A stretch of 6,292 nt of DNA, taken from positions 1-6,292 of the forward strand of contig SKHS01000055.1 in the NCBI GenBank assembly GCA_007116835.1. The letters run 5' to 3'. A model generated the notes under the pieces. That model did no database searches, was not told where the DNA came from, and worked only from the letters and a program-made list of their open reading frames with translations. Source of the stretch: Halomonas sp. Its GTDB lineage: Bacteria; Pseudomonadota; Gammaproteobacteria; Pseudomonadales; Halomonadaceae. The translations under genes and the position numbers were made by a program. Shown here in pieces: positions 6,206 through 6,292 of the stretch. How positions within the stretch are numbered: position 1 is the stretch's first letter; the number at the start of each line of letters is the position of its first letter.

Positions 6206-6249
6206 GGTGAATAGTGCACAAGCTTCACTCAGCTGGCGCGCTATTCACC
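6206..6249 (+). other. Stem-loop downstream of the cysH-like gene
   Basis: GGTGAATAG (6206-6214) pairs perfectly with CTATTCACC (6241-6249). The stem extends inward by one G-U pair and two G-C pairs to 12 bp, around a 20-base loop. It starts 22 bases after the stop codon. No T-run follows directly, so it is not a textbook intrinsic terminator; it may still mark the transcript end or stabilise the 3' end. Confidence 0.5.
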
Positions 6250-6268
6250 TCATCATCTAATGCTTTTA

Positions 6269-6292
6269 TTAGTGCTCTTAGTACTCTTAGTA
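6269..6292. repeat. Short tandem repeat, 9-bp period, cut by the window edge
   Basis: TTAGTGCTC is followed by TTAGTACTC and then TTAGTA at the edge: about 2.7 units with one mismatch. The array may continue beyond the window. No coding frame is evident here. Confidence 0.5.

Overview
The window looks like ordinary chromosome from a moderately GC-rich marine or halophilic gammaproteobacterium. A Halomonas-type genome is the best guess. This rests on the gene set (AcnD-type methylcitrate operon, pabB next to a cysH-like gene) and general protein character; no marker gene fixes the genus.

Positions 1-3835, minus strand: a propionate-catabolism (2-methylcitrate cycle) operon read right to left. 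The order is a GntR/FCD regulator, prpB (2-methylisocitrate lyase), prpC (2-methylcitrate synthase) and acnD (Fe-S 2-methylcitrate dehydratase), with acnD running off the left edge. Gaps are 43, 61 and 33 bp and all genes share a strand, so one transcript is likely. No prpD lies between prpC and acnD, so this is the AcnD type of pathway, and prpF would be expected just beyond the left edge. Together the enzymes condense propionyl-CoA with oxaloacetate, dehydrate the product, and (after a hydration step by an enzyme not seen here) cleave 2-methylisocitrate to pyruvate and succinate.

Positions 3836-4087: divergent intergenic region. Reading leftward it holds a good sigma-70 promoter (TTGACG, 17 bp, TAAAGT) and, just downstream of the predicted transcription start, a perfect 16-bp palindrome TAATTGTCGACAATTA. 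This is very probably the operator of the GntR regulator. A second site matching 10 of its 12 core bases lies 115 bp away, and there is also an unexplained 9-bp inverted repeat.

Positions 4088-5446, plus strand: pabB, aminodeoxychorismate synthase component I for folate synthesis, complete and with its diagnostic PIKGT lysine. A stem-loop overlaps its stop codon.

Positions 5563-6183, plus strand: a short, divergent CysH-like protein of 206 aa. It keeps the C-terminal ECGLH catalytic cysteine motif of PAPS reductases but has an altered PP-loop and lacks a stretch of the usual substrate-binding region. This is the most unusual gene here. After it come a 12-bp stem-loop and a 9-bp-period tandem repeat that reaches the right edge.

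I see no CRISPR array, mobile element, RNA gene or defence-type system. Nothing in the window amounts to a clearly undescribed system. The best leads are the operator pair and the non-canonical CysH homologue.
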